From Gammaproteobacteria bacterium (GTDB lineage: Bacteria > Pseudomonadota > Gammaproteobacteria > Nitrosococcales > Methylophagaceae), in the NCBI GenBank assembly GCA_028598975.1, contig JAQRMU010000065.1, forward strand, positions 1 through 47,809: a DNA stretch of 47,809 bases, read 5' to 3'. The first letter of the stretch is position 1, and each line of letters opens with the position of its first letter. Below the pieces are notes generated by a model. It saw nothing but the letters and a program-made list of their open reading frames with translations. It searched no databases and was not told the origin of the DNA. The position numbers and the translations under genes are program-made. Below are positions 17,300 through 26,190 of the stretch, piece after piece.

Positions 17300-19579
17300 A
17301 TGGTAAAAAAATTAGTCATTGTAGAGTCGCCAGCTAAATCAAAGACCATTAAAAAGTACTTAGGTAAAGATGTAGAGGTTTTGGCCTCATATGGTCATGT
17401 GCGAGATCTCCTACCCAAAGAAGGTGCTGTTGATACTGCAAATGACTTTGCAATGAAGTATCAGGTCATCGATCGAAATAGTAAGCATGTGGATGCCATT
17501 GCAAAAGCAATGAGAAAAGCAGATGAACTCTATCTCGCAACGGATCCGGATCGCGAGGGAGAGGCGATTTCATGGCATTTGTACGAGTTATTAAAAAAAC
17601 GCGGCATACTGAAAAATAAAGAAACTCACCGTGTGGTATTTCATGAAATAACCAAGCAAGCAGTTAATGATGCAGTTGCCAATCCTCGAGGATTATCGAT
17701 GGATATGGTTAATGCGCAACAAGCGCGTCGCGCATTAGATTATTTGGTAGGTTTTACCTTATCACCGCTATTATGGAAAAAAGTACGTCGAGGATTATCT
17801 GCGGGCCGAGTTCAAAGCCCTGCATTACGTATGATTGTCGAACGTGAACTTGAGATTGAAGCGTTTGTACCTAAAGAATATTGGACAATCGAAGCCGATG
17901 CGGCAGTCAAGAAACAAGCGATTGAAGCTAAGCTGACTCACTACCAAGGTGAGAAACTGTCACAGTTCACGGTGAATAATGAAACGCAATCTGCCGAAGT
18001 TGTTGCAACATTAAATAAAGCTGCAGAGGGCAAGTTATTAGTTACGAAAGTTGATAAAAAACAACGTAAACGCAACCCTGCTGCACCTTTTACGACATCG
18101 ACATTACAACAAGAAGCCTCACGTAAATTAGGTTTCGGTGCACAAAGAACAATGAGTGTTGCTCAGCAACTGTATGAAGGTGCTGATACAGGTGAAGGCG
18201 CTGTTGGTTTAATCACCTATATGCGTACGGACTCGGTGTCATTAGCAGCTGAAGCGGTTGAAGAAATTCGTGGCTTTATCGCTGAAAAATATGGCACAAC
18301 ATCTGTCCCATCCAAGCCACAGGAATATAAAACCAAGTCTAAAAATGCCCAAGAGGCGCATGAAGCAGTACGTACAACATCAATTTTGCGTACACCAGAG
18401 TCTTTAAAAGCCTATTTATCATCGGATCAGTTGAAACTTTATACCTTAATTTGGCAACGTACCATTGCCAGCCAAATGGTTCACGCAACAATGAATACAG
18501 TTGCTGTTGATTTAGGCTGTGGTGTTGGTAATACCTTCCGTGCCAATGGTTCTACTGTTGTAAATCCTGGCTTTATGAGTGTGTACCTTGAAGGTAAAGA
18601 TGACACAGCTAAGTCAGATAAAGATGAACGTCTTTTACCGTCTATGGAGGTGGGTGATGTGATCGACCTTAAAGACATTCGCCCAGAGCAACATTTCACC
18701 GAGCCACCTCCACGCTTTAGTGAGGCAAGCTTGGTTCGAGCGTTAGAAGAGCACGATATTGGTCGTCCTTCAACATATGCCAGTATTATTTCAACTCTAT
18801 TACAGCGTGAATACGTTGAGTTAGAGAAGAAACGTTTCCATCCAACAGATGTCGGTCGGGTTGTCGGTAAGTTCTTAGCGCAACATTTCACAAAATATGT
18901 TGACTATGACTTTACTGCGAAACTTGAAGATGATCTTGATGCTGTCGCTCGAGGTGAAAAAGAATGGGTTCCATTATTACGTGATTTTTGGACACCCTTT
19001 AAAGAGCAAGTTGAAACCAAAGATAAAGAAGTCCAGCGTAGTGACGTGACGCAAGAAGATATTGGTGAAGATTGCCCAAAATGCGGCAAACCTTTATCAA
19101 GTCGTTTAGGGCGAAGTGGCCGTTTTATCGGCTGTACTGCCTATCCTGAATGTGATTACACGCGCAATATCAATGGTGAAGAAACGTCTAATGAACCTGA
19201 GGTTGTTGCTGATCGGAAATGTCCAAAGTGTGAATCTGACTTGTGGGTGCGCACAGGTAAATACGGCAAATTTATTGGTTGTAGCAGTTATCCGAAATGT
19301 AAACATATTGAATCATTAGAACAACCAACAAATACGGGTGTGACATGTCCGCAATGTAGTAAAGGTGAAATCCTTACTCGTAAATCTCGCCGAGGCAAAA
19401 TCTTCTTTTCATGTTCTGATTATCCAGAGTGTGATTATGCCTTATGGAATGAACCTGTGAAGGAAGAGTGTCCAGACTGTAAATGGCCAATTTTAACGAT
19501 TAAAACGACAAAGAGTCGCGGTACTGAAAAAGTGTGTCCTCAGAAAGAATGTGGTTTTACTGAGAAGGTTGAGTCGTAA
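17300..19579 (+). CDS. topA: DNA topoisomerase I
   Basis: This 759-residue type IA topoisomerase relaxes negative supercoils. The TOPRIM domain starts KLVIVESPAKSKTIKKYLG and includes the DPDREGE metal site. The catalytic tyrosine lies in LITYMRTDSVSL, and GRPSTYASII follows. The C terminus has four Cys-based zinc-ribbon units (CPKCGKPL...CTAYPEC; CPKCESDL...CSSYPKC; CPQCSKG...CSDYPEC; CPDCKW...CPQKEC), as in the long E. coli-type enzyme. It follows smg by 59 bases. Confidence 0.98.
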   Translation: MVKKLVIVESPAKSKTIKKYLGKDVEVLASYGHVRDLLPKEGAVDTANDFAMKYQVIDRNSKHVDAIAKAMRKADELYLATDPDREGEAISWHLYELLKKRGILKNKETHRVVFHEITKQAVNDAVANPRGLSMDMVNAQQARRALDYLVGFTLSPLLWKKVRRGLSAGRVQSPALRMIVERELEIEAFVPKEYWTIEADAAVKKQAIEAKLTHYQGEKLSQFTVNNETQSAEVVATLNKAAEGKLLVTKVDKKQRKRNPAAPFTTSTLQQEASRKLGFGAQRTMSVAQQLYEGADTGEGAVGLITYMRTDSVSLAAEAVEEIRGFIAEKYGTTSVPSKPQEYKTKSKNAQEAHEAVRTTSILRTPESLKAYLSSDQLKLYTLIWQRTIASQMVHATMNTVAVDLGCGVGNTFRANGSTVVNPGFMSVYLEGKDDTAKSDKDERLLPSMEVGDVIDLKDIRPEQHFTEPPPRFSEASLVRALEEHDIGRPSTYASIISTLLQREYVELEKKRFHPTDVGRVVGKFLAQHFTKYVDYDFTAKLEDDLDAVARGEKEWVPLLRDFWTPFKEQVETKDKEVQRSDVTQEDIGEDCPKCGKPLSSRLGRSGRFIGCTAYPECDYTRNINGEETSNEPEVVADRKCPKCESDLWVRTGKYGKFIGCSSYPKCKHIESLEQPTNTGVTCPQCSKGEILTRKSRRGKIFFSCSDYPECDYALWNEPVKEECPDCKWPILTIKTTKSRGTEKVCPQKECGFTEKVES

Positions 19580-19700
19580 TATAAGTATGTAAGTTATTGG
19601 CAAAATAAAGGAAGTTTAAACAAGCACTTTTTGGTATCTGGTTATCAGATAAGCTCGTTAAAGAGCGCTTGAAAAAGAAATTATTAGGTCAATAAGAATA

Positions 19701-19723
19701 GCCTTTGCACAACCTGCAAAGGC
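19701..19723. terminator. Hairpin between topA and a lipoprotein gene
   Basis: GCCTTTGC, a 7-base loop and GCAAAGGC form an 8 bp stem between two converging genes. A clean T run is missing on the plus side; on the minus side the tract TATTCTTATT follows. It probably ends the lipoprotein transcript and perhaps topA as well. Confidence 0.5.
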
Positions 19724-19737
19724 CTTGGTAGCTTAGC

Positions 19738-20229
19738 TTATTTAGCGAGAGATAAGACGACTTTTTTGTCTGCCGCTGCTTCAGCCAAAGCTGCTTTAAT
19801 TTTTTCGTCATCATTATCAAGTAAACCATTCTTCAAGCCAATCCCAATATAGATTAGATTTTCAAAGCTAAGAAATAGAGGTTTGATTGAGTTTTTAGAA
19901 ATAAAGTCGCTATTTTCTTTATAAACAGTTTGGTAATGCGTTTTTTTCTTAATAAAAGCGGGTGTCCAAGTATGGTTTCTAAATTTAACGAAACCATAAC
20001 TTTCTCCCGATTTCTGATAACTATAAAACGCATCTAGCAGATCTTTTTGCGTACTTACATAATCGTTAGCAATAGCCTGGGTGAATTGTTTAATATTTTC
20101 ATCATTTAGAACTGTTATTTGTTCCACTTGACCAGCTGTTTTTTCAGGACCACTATCACAAGATATTAGGGCAAGTCCTATAAATAGCCAAAATACAATA
20201 GCAGTTATGCGGTGAAGATATGATGGCAT
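19738..20229 (-). CDS. Hypothetical lipoprotein
   Basis: This 163-residue protein has a membrane signal (HRITAIVFWLFIGLALISC) with lipobox ALISC, so Cys24 should be lipidated. The mature part is mixed helical and ends with an acidic, Ala-rich stretch (DDEKIKAALAEAAADKKVVL). I do not recognise a family. It is monocistronic and converges with topA. A perfect palindrome lies in its upstream region. Confidence 0.75.
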   Translation of the reverse strand: MPSYLHRITAIVFWLFIGLALISCDSGPEKTAGQVEQITVLNDENIKQFTQAIANDYVSTQKDLLDAFYSYQKSGESYGFVKFRNHTWTPAFIKKKTHYQTVYKENSDFISKNSIKPLFLSFENLIYIGIGLKNGLLDNDDEKIKAALAEAAADKKVVLSLAK

Positions 20230-20257
20230 GACTATTTCGCCCCTAAATTATAGATAA

Positions 20258-20276
20258 TAGCGATATGATATCGCTA
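20258..20276. promoter_or_regulatory. Perfect 19-base palindrome, possible operator
   Basis: TAGCGATAT-G-ATATCGCTA is an exact inverted repeat with a 1-base centre, 29 bases upstream of the lipoprotein start and about 150 bases before purE. It has no T tract, so an operator for a dimeric regulator is more likely than a terminator. The regulator is unknown. Confidence 0.4.
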
Positions 20277-20426
20277 AAAGGCTTGGAGAGTGTCTGAAAT
20301 ATTTCTAAAAATTGAATTTACTAGTACTTACGCAAGGGTGTTTGGGAGAGTATGGCAGGCTAAATTTCCCTATTTTCAACAAATTAGATAAAATGATGCG
20401 TTGTTTTTAAGATAAGCAACGGATAA

Positions 20427-20921
20427 ATGATGGATAAACCTGTAGTTGGCGTAGTGATGGGTAGCAATAGTGATTGGCCTGTTATGCAAAAAGCGGTCGA
20501 GCAGTTAGAAGCCTTTGGTGTGGCGTATGAAGCTAAAGTTGTTTCGGCACATCGTACACCTGACTTATTGACTGACTATGCAGTTACTGCAAAAGAGAAA
20601 GGTTTAGCATGTATCATCGCGGGTGCTGGTGGTGCGGCTCACTTGCCCGGCATGTTGGCGGCCAACACAACACTTCCTGTGTTAGGTGTTCCGGTTCCTT
20701 CTCGTTACCTTAAGGGCCAAGATTCTTTACTCTCCATTGTACAAATGCCAAAAGGTATTCCTGTTGCTACATTTGCAATAGGTGAAGCAGGTGCAGCAAA
20801 TGCGGCATTGTTTGCCATTGCACAACTAGCAACAACAGATAAAAATCTTGCCGATAAATTAGAGCAGTTCAGACAAGACCAACATAAAAATGTGTTGGCA
20901 ATGACGCTTCCTCCACAATAA
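20427..20921 (+). CDS. purE: N5-carboxyaminoimidazole ribonucleotide mutase
   Basis: This 164-residue class I PurE converts N5-CAIR, made by PurK, to CAIR in purine synthesis. The signatures are [27 protein letters not shown] (active-site His), [17 protein letters not shown] and [23 protein letters not shown] codons at 20427 and 20430 are both possible. purK follows 17 bases later, the expected bacterial pairing. Confidence 0.97.
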   Translation: MMDKPVVGVVMGSNSDWPVMQKAVEQLEAFGVAYEAKVVSAHRTPDLLTDYAVTAKEKGLACIIAGAGGAAHLPGMLAANTTLPVLGVPVPSRYLKGQDSLLSIVQMPKGIPVATFAIGEAGAANAALFAIAQLATTDKNLADKLEQFRQDQHKNVLAMTLPPQ

Positions 20922-20938
20922 TTAAAGACGGTACTATT

Positions 20939-22069
20939 ATGATTTTACCTGGCGCTACTCTTGGAATGCTCGGCGGTGGTCAACTGGGCCGCATGTTTGT
21001 AACTGCTGCTCAAACGATGGGTTATAAAGTTATTGTGTTAGAACCGGATGCAAACAGCCCTGCCGGTATTATTGCTGATCAACATATTTGTGCAAAATAT
21101 ACTGACGAAACGGCACTTGCTCAGCTTGCAGAGCTTTGTGATGCCGTGACAACAGAGTTTGAAAATATTCCCGCGACAGTTTTATCTTACCTAGAAGCGA
21201 AAACAGTTGTACATCCTTCATCACAAGCTTTGTCTTCAACTCAGAACCGTTTAGTTGAAAAAGCATTTATCGAGTCATTAGGTATCAGTGTTGCACCGTA
21301 TGCGGCGATCCGTAGCATGGCTGACATTGATGCAATCGCTGATTCTTTCACGTTCCCAGCAATCATCAAAGCAGCGAGCTTTGGTTATGATGGTAAAGGT
21401 CAGGCAGTATGTGACACTGCTGATGATGTACGTGCTGCATTTGCGGCATTAAATGAAGTTGAATGTGTACTTGAGCAACGAATCAATCTTGAACGTGAAG
21501 TCTCTACTGTTTTAGCGCGTAGCCAGTCGGGAGAAGTCACTAATTTTCCTGTATCTGAAAATGTACATGTCAATGGCATTTTACATTCCACTACCGTTCC
21601 AAGTAGCGTTCCTGAACAACAAGCTCAAAAAGCAGTTGAAATGGCAGATACGATTGCTGATGGCCTAGGGTATGTAGGCACAATGGCCGTTGAATTCTTT
21701 ATCTCTAAAGAAGGCGATATCCTTGCCAATGAAATTGCACCTCGCCCCCATAACTCGGGTCACTTTACATTAGATGCGTGTGAAACATCTCAGTTTGAAC
21801 AACAAGTGCGTATGTTGTGTGGTCTACCTTCTGGTAACTGTGAGTTAACATCACCGGTAGTCATGATAAATCTTTTAGGTGATGTTTGGGGTAGTAGCCA
21901 GCCACATTGGGATACCTTATTGTCACAGCCAGAAAACAAACTTCACCTTTACGGTAAAAAAGAAGCACGTCCTGGTCGTAAAATGGGTCATTTTAATGTC
22001 TTGTCTGACACTGTTGAGCAAGCTACAAAGGTTGCTCTACAAACATTTGAAGACTTGCAGGCTGATTAG
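20939..22069 (+). CDS. purK: N5-carboxyaminoimidazole ribonucleotide synthase
   Basis: This 376-residue ATP-grasp enzyme makes N5-CAIR from AIR, bicarbonate and ATP. The N-terminal loop is LGMLGGGQLGRMF, the ATP-grasp core has FPAIIKAASFGYDGKGQAV, and the Mg-ATP site is in FFISKEGDILANEIAPRPHNSGH. Length is normal. It ends 6 bases before the convergent murJ stop, with no terminator in between. Confidence 0.97.
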   Translation: MILPGATLGMLGGGQLGRMFVTAAQTMGYKVIVLEPDANSPAGIIADQHICAKYTDETALAQLAELCDAVTTEFENIPATVLSYLEAKTVVHPSSQALSSTQNRLVEKAFIESLGISVAPYAAIRSMADIDAIADSFTFPAIIKAASFGYDGKGQAVCDTADDVRAAFAALNEVECVLEQRINLEREVSTVLARSQSGEVTNFPVSENVHVNGILHSTTVPSSVPEQQAQKAVEMADTIADGLGYVGTMAVEFFISKEGDILANEIAPRPHNSGHFTLDACETSQFEQQVRMLCGLPSGNCELTSPVVMINLLGDVWGSSQPHWDTLLSQPENKLHLYGKKEARPGRKMGHFNVLSDTVEQATKVALQTFEDLQAD

Positions 22070-22075
22070 ACTTAA

Positions 22076-23611
22076 TTATTTCGGCTTTAATAGCTGTTTA
22101 ACGTTAATGCCAACAAGTGATAACGCAGCAAAATAAGTAAGCATTGCGCCCGCAATTAAAGTAAATAACATGGTTACTCGTTGCCAAGCTGAACCTTCAA
22201 TCCATGCGCTGGTTTCTGGTGTGAACCAGAATAACAGTAATAATAATAGTGAGTTTGGTATGACGAGTTTGAGTATAAATCGACCCCAGCCGGCATCAGG
22301 TTGATAGACACCGATCTTTCTTAAGCCTGTATAAAGCAGACCCGCATTGAGCATCGCTGATAATGCTGTGGCTAAAGCCAAGCCCACATGGGCATAGTGC
22401 ATCATTAAGATAATGTTTAACACCATATTGGTGACCATCGCGATAATGCCAATCTTGACCGGTGTTTTGGTGTCTTGGCGAGCATAATAGCCCGGTGCGA
22501 GCACTTTAATGAAGATAAAGGGTAATAAGCCTAAACCATAAGCCATTAAGCTGAGAGAGGCCTTGTGAGCGTCTTGAGCGGTGAACTCGCCATATTGGAA
22601 CAATGTCATTAATAAAGGCTCTGCAAGCCAAATAAGGCCTATTGCAGCGGGTGTTGCGATGATAAACACCCAACGCAATGCCCAGTCGATAGTATGAGAG
22701 AACTCTGCCTTTGATGCCGAAGCGTGCTTCTTAGATAAGCTCGGTAATATAACGGTAGCGAGTGCGATACCAAAGATTCCAAGAGGAAACTCAACCAGCC
22801 GGTCAGAGTAATACAACCAAGAAATACTACCTGTAACAAGGAATGAAGCTAATAAGGTGTCAAGTAATAGGTTGATTTGCGCGACTGATACACCAAACAT
22901 CGCAGGGATCATTAAGGTGGTGATCTTTTTCACGCCACTGTCTTTCCAGCCCCAGCGTGGTTTTGGTAGTTGGCCTAGTTTGATTAGGAAGGGGATCTGG
23001 AAGAGTAGCTGTACAACACCGCCAATAAATACTCCCCATGCTAATGCCATAACGGGTTCATCTAGGTGGGGTGATAGCCATATCGCACAAGCAATGAGTG
23101 ATAGGTTAAGAAAAACAGGGGTAAATGCAGGTACTGCAAACTTACCAAAGCTATTTAATATGGCCCCTGCGAAGGCTGTTAATGAGATAAAAAATAGATA
23201 AGGAAAGGTGATTTTTAGTAAGTCACCCGCTAGTCCAATTTTATGAGGGTTATCAATAAATCCTGGAGCAAAGATCATGATTAACAGTGGTGCGGCGATA
23301 ACGCCGAGTGCAGTGATCGTAAATAAAATACTTGCCAGTGTTCCGCTTGTATTGGCAATCAGTTGCTTTAGATCTTTGTCACCGCGCTGGCGGTACTCAG
23401 CTAAAACAGGAATAAACGCCTGAGAGAATGCACCCTCGGCAAATAGGCGACGTAAAAAGTTAGGTATTTTAAAAGCGACAAAAAAGACATCGGCCCCTAA
23501 GCCGGCACCAAACATGCGGGCGATAACGATGTCGCGAATAAAGCCTAAGATCCGTGAGATAAAAGTCATCATGCTGACAATGGCTGTTGACTTAAATAAC
23601 TTCTCGCTCAT
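22076..23611 (-). CDS. murJ: Lipid II flippase MurJ
   Basis: This 511-residue integral membrane protein has about 14 predicted helices. The N terminus (STAIVSMMTFISRILGFIRDIVIARMFG) and the segment NFLRRLFAEGAFSQAFIPV are the MurJ/MviN signature, with the key arginines in the first helices. It flips lipid-linked peptidoglycan precursor across the inner membrane. It converges with purK and is divergent from the SCO-like gene across 63 bases, which must hold both promoters. Confidence 0.97.
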   Translation of the reverse strand: MSEKLFKSTAIVSMMTFISRILGFIRDIVIARMFGAGLGADVFFVAFKIPNFLRRLFAEGAFSQAFIPVLAEYRQRGDKDLKQLIANTSGTLASILFTITALGVIAAPLLIMIFAPGFIDNPHKIGLAGDLLKITFPYLFFISLTAFAGAILNSFGKFAVPAFTPVFLNLSLIACAIWLSPHLDEPVMALAWGVFIGGVVQLLFQIPFLIKLGQLPKPRWGWKDSGVKKITTLMIPAMFGVSVAQINLLLDTLLASFLVTGSISWLYYSDRLVEFPLGIFGIALATVILPSLSKKHASASKAEFSHTIDWALRWVFIIATPAAIGLIWLAEPLLMTLFQYGEFTAQDAHKASLSLMAYGLGLLPFIFIKVLAPGYYARQDTKTPVKIGIIAMVTNMVLNIILMMHYAHVGLALATALSAMLNAGLLYTGLRKIGVYQPDAGWGRFILKLVIPNSLLLLLLFWFTPETSAWIEGSAWQRVTMLFTLIAGAMLTYFAALSLVGINVKQLLKPK

Positions 23612-23674
23612 TCATTTAGCTCTTATTTAGTGTAGGATTTAGCCTTAATAATTTATTGGTGAGAACAACTATCC

Positions 23675-24325
23675 ATGGCCAAACGTTGTAAAGGTCTTAA
23701 TTCTAAGTGTTTTTTATTCACATATCTCATCATTGTGACTTTTTTATTAGTATTGTGGCTAAATCGCCTACCATTAGTGCATGAAGATCTACGTGACATA
23801 CCGCTTGATATGCAAAGCTATACCTCTTCACCACCGATACAGCTTCCCTCATTTTTGCTTAATACAAAAGAGAAGTTAGCACTTACTAATGATTGGTTTG
23901 AGAATAAGTGGAGCTTTGTTTATTTTACGCATGGACACTGTTTACCTGCCTGTCAGCCCAGCTTAGAAAAAATGAAAGAATTACAGACATCATTTGCAAA
24001 TTCCGACTTTCAGTTCTTAGCGGTTGGCATTGATAGTGAGCATGAAACAGTAGATGACTTAGCTCAATTTCTAGATGCTCATAATTTGAAGCTTACAGCA
24101 GCAAGCGCATCAACAGAAGAAATTGATCAGTTAGCAAGGTCTTTTGTAGCACTTTTTTTACAGACTGATTTTAGTGATGGTAGTTATCAAATTGAACAAG
24201 AACACCATATCTTCTTAGTTGATCCTAAGGGACGTGTTTATGCGACATTCAAGACTGCGAATTCAAGTGCAAGCATTCGTGCGAAGTTTCTTAAGTTGCG
24301 TCATTTTTATGCAAAAACAGAATAG
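23675..24325 (+). CDS. Membrane-anchored SCO1/SenC-like protein
   Basis: This 216-residue protein has an N-terminal membrane anchor (residues ~12-30, CFLFTYLIIVTFLLVLWL) and a thioredoxin-fold domain outside. The SCO-type Cys pair is C89-x3-C93 in HGHCLPACQPSLEKM, preceded by FVYFTHG, and a His that could complete the copper site lies in EHHIFLVDPKG. SCO proteins deliver copper to the CuA centre of cytochrome oxidase or reduce its thiols. No oxidase gene is nearby. The gene converges on oxyR with a 2-base gap. Confidence 0.8.
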   Translation: MAKRCKGLNSKCFLFTYLIIVTFLLVLWLNRLPLVHEDLRDIPLDMQSYTSSPPIQLPSFLLNTKEKLALTNDWFENKWSFVYFTHGHCLPACQPSLEKMKELQTSFANSDFQFLAVGIDSEHETVDDLAQFLDAHNLKLTAASASTEEIDQLARSFVALFLQTDFSDGSYQIEQEHHIFLVDPKGRVYATFKTANSSASIRAKFLKLRHFYAKTE

Positions 24326-24327
24326 AA

Positions 24328-25233
24328 CTAGTCTTTTAATGCATGGCTAAAAGCTTGGGTAAGATGCTCCAATGTTTCCATCCGTTGATAACTTGGCCGC
24401 CAAACTAAACCAAGCTCACGCATCGGCTTATGTTTGTTTACTGCTAATGGACGAATACAAATATCTGCATGGCGCACCATGTCGGTGTGAATTGCCATGT
24501 CAGGAATTAAGGTGATGCCAAGCCCTCCGGCAACCATTTCAATCAAGGTATACAAGCTAGTACCTTGAACACTGGCGCGCTGGCGGCTTGTTGGTAGTTG
24601 GCAGGCGCTGAGTGCATGTTCTCGTAAACAATGGCCTTCTGACAGTAGTAGTAGATCATTAATGGGCAATTGTTCAGGGTTAATATGTGTTTCAGAACTC
24701 AGTGGGTGATTACTGGGTAATGCCACCCAAAATTGTTCTTCAGCAAAAATACGATGGCTAAAGCCATGAATGTCGAAAGGAAACGCGAGTATTGCTAAAT
24801 CAATATCCCCTGTTTTGAGTTGCGTTAATAACGGTTCAGATTGATCTTCAATTAACACTAACTCGAGCCTTGGAAGTTGCTTGCGAATTAAAGGTAATGC
24901 TTTAGGTAGTAAGAATGGACTAATACTCGGGATAACGCCAATTCGGATCCTGCCAGAGAGCGGGTCATTTTCAGATCGTGCAATATCTACGAGATCGGCA
25001 GATAAGGATAAAATATCTTGAGCGCGTTCAGCAACCTCTATACCTAATGCGGTTGGCATTACCTTTCGGTTTGTTCGTTCTAATAGAGGCAGTCCTAATA
25101 GTTGCTCTAGATCTTGTATGCCAGCACTCAACGTTGATTGGGTAACAAAACAGCGATCAGCGGCTTGGCCAAAGTGTTTTAGCTCGACAACGGCGGTGAG
25201 GTACTGAAGCTGTCTAAGTGTTGGTAAATTCAT
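24328..25233 (-). CDS. oxyR: OxyR peroxide-sensing LysR regulator
   Basis: The start is at MNLPTLRQLQYL (301 residues), with GGAA 8 bases upstream; the ORF-track GTG start is 5 codons earlier. It has a LysR winged helix (FGQAADRCFVTQSTLSAGIQDLE). The effector domain carries the OxyR cysteine pair C202 and C211 in EGHCLREHALSAC, spaced exactly as Cys199/Cys208 of E. coli. Oxidation by H2O2 should form the disulfide and activate transcription. It is divergent from rubrerythrin, a peroxide-reducing protein, so that gene is the obvious target. Confidence 0.93.
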   Translation of the reverse strand: MNLPTLRQLQYLTAVVELKHFGQAADRCFVTQSTLSAGIQDLEQLLGLPLLERTNRKVMPTALGIEVAERAQDILSLSADLVDIARSENDPLSGRIRIGVIPSISPFLLPKALPLIRKQLPRLELVLIEDQSEPLLTQLKTGDIDLAILAFPFDIHGFSHRIFAEEQFWVALPSNHPLSSETHINPEQLPINDLLLLSEGHCLREHALSACQLPTSRQRASVQGTSLYTLIEMVAGGLGITLIPDMAIHTDMVRHADICIRPLAVNKHKPMRELGLVWRPSYQRMETLEHLTQAFSHALKD

Positions 25234-25270
25234 AATCGGAAATTCCACTTAATACTATCGTAATAACTTG

Positions 25271-25300
25271 TTGGATCTAAATTAACACAAAACGTAGACT
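25271..25300 (+). promoter_or_regulatory. Candidate promoter of rubrerythrin
   Basis: TTGGAT (25271-25276) and TAGACT (25295-25300) are separated by 18 bases and lie 49 bases before the rubrerythrin ATG in the 115-base oxyR divergent region. I could not fit a clear four-part OxyR site around it. AGAGGA just before the ATG is a good ribosome-binding site. Confidence 0.4.
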
Positions 25301-25348
25301 TGTTTCCAACCTGAAGTGACAGGCAAATATTTTTAAGAGGAAAAGATA

Positions 25349-25828
25349 ATGGCAAATCAAGAGCAACAAGTATCACAAACAATTCAAAACTTAGAAGCAG
25401 CCTTTGCAGGTGAATCAATGGCAAATAGAAAATACCTTTATTTTGCAAAACAATGCCGTGCATTGGGTGCGAATGATATTGCTGAGGTGTTTGAGAAAAC
25501 AGCAGAACAAGAAACTGCACATGCCTTTGGCCATCTTCAGCTATTATTTCCTGCGGATACCTTAACGGTTGAAAAGATGTTGCAACTTGCAATTGATGGC
25601 GAAACATATGAATACACAGAAATGTATCCTGAATTTCGTAATACGGCACTTGATGAACGTAACGCTGCTGCTGTAGCTGAAATGGATGAGCAAATTGAAG
25701 AGTCTAAGGAGCATGCTGAAATGTTTGCTAAAGTATTGCTTACGGCAGAAAAACGTTTTGCTGCATTAGCAAAAGTTGAAAAGCGTCATGCTCAGCATTA
25801 TCAAGATGCATTAGATTCAACAAAATAA
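25349..25828 (+). CDS. Rubrerythrin (ferritin-like domain only)
   Basis: This 159-residue four-helix di-iron protein reduces H2O2 with electrons from rubredoxin. Iron-ligand Glu/His positions are seen in NLEAAFAGESMANRKY, KTAEQETAHAFGH, DGETYEYTEMYPEF and EESKEHAEMF. The usual C-terminal rubredoxin domain is absent; the protein ends after AQHYQDALDSTK. A free rubredoxin is encoded next, so the domain function is supplied by a separate protein. It faces oxyR. Confidence 0.93.
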   Translation: MANQEQQVSQTIQNLEAAFAGESMANRKYLYFAKQCRALGANDIAEVFEKTAEQETAHAFGHLQLLFPADTLTVEKMLQLAIDGETYEYTEMYPEFRNTALDERNAAAVAEMDEQIEESKEHAEMFAKVLLTAEKRFAALAKVEKRHAQHYQDALDSTK

Positions 25829-25973
25829 AATTAGCATATGTATATTTAAGATCAGAATTATTGATTGGTTAATATCGACCTAGATATATTATCCATGCGA
25901 AAAATTATTTTCTGATAAAAATATGAATGTGTAAAATATGAATAGATAAACTTTAAAATTTGGAGAGTAAAAA

Positions 25974-26138
25974 ATGAGACAGTGGGAATGTGTTGTATGT
26001 GGTTTTATTTATGATGAAGCTAAAGGTCTTCCAGAAGAAGGTATTGCACCAGGAACTAGTTGGGATGATATTCCAGATGATTGGGAGTGCCCAGAGTGTG
26101 GTGTCGGTAAAGAAGACTTTGACATGGTAGAAATCTAA
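25974..26138 (+). CDS. Rubredoxin
   Basis: This 54-residue gene is absent from the ORF track. The translation [18 protein letters not shown] ... [18 protein letters not shown] has both Cys-x2-Cys pairs (CVVCG and CPECG) that hold the single iron. GGAG lies 8 bases before the ATG. It should carry electrons from the downstream reductase to rubrerythrin. A terminator-like hairpin follows 9 bases after its stop. Confidence 0.97.
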   Translation: MRQWECVVCGFIYDEAKGLPEEGIAPGTSWDDIPDDWECPECGVGKEDFDMVEI

Positions 26139-26147
26139 ATCATTACT

Positions 26148-26174
26148 GGGGAGGCTTTCCCCTCCCCCTTTTTA
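26148..26174 (+). terminator. Rho-independent terminator or attenuator
   Basis: GGGGAGG, a CTTTCC loop and CCTCCCC followed by CTTTTT form a strong hairpin 9 bases after the rubredoxin stop and before the reductase ATG. It probably lets rubredoxin be made in excess over the reductase. Confidence 0.85.
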
Positions 26175-26190
26175 AATACGAGAAGATTTT

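Noticed and set aside
18481-18891. Minus-strand ORF of 136 residues inside topA
   Set aside because: It is antisense to a conserved topoisomerase region and is an unlikely coding frame.
19701-19723. Strong terminator for topA
   Set aside because: The hairpin is good but is not followed by a T run on the plus strand, so it was kept only as a moderate call.
25234-25348. Four-part OxyR binding site
   Set aside because: ATAG/CTAT-like pieces occur but not at the needed 7-base spacing, so only a candidate promoter is reported.
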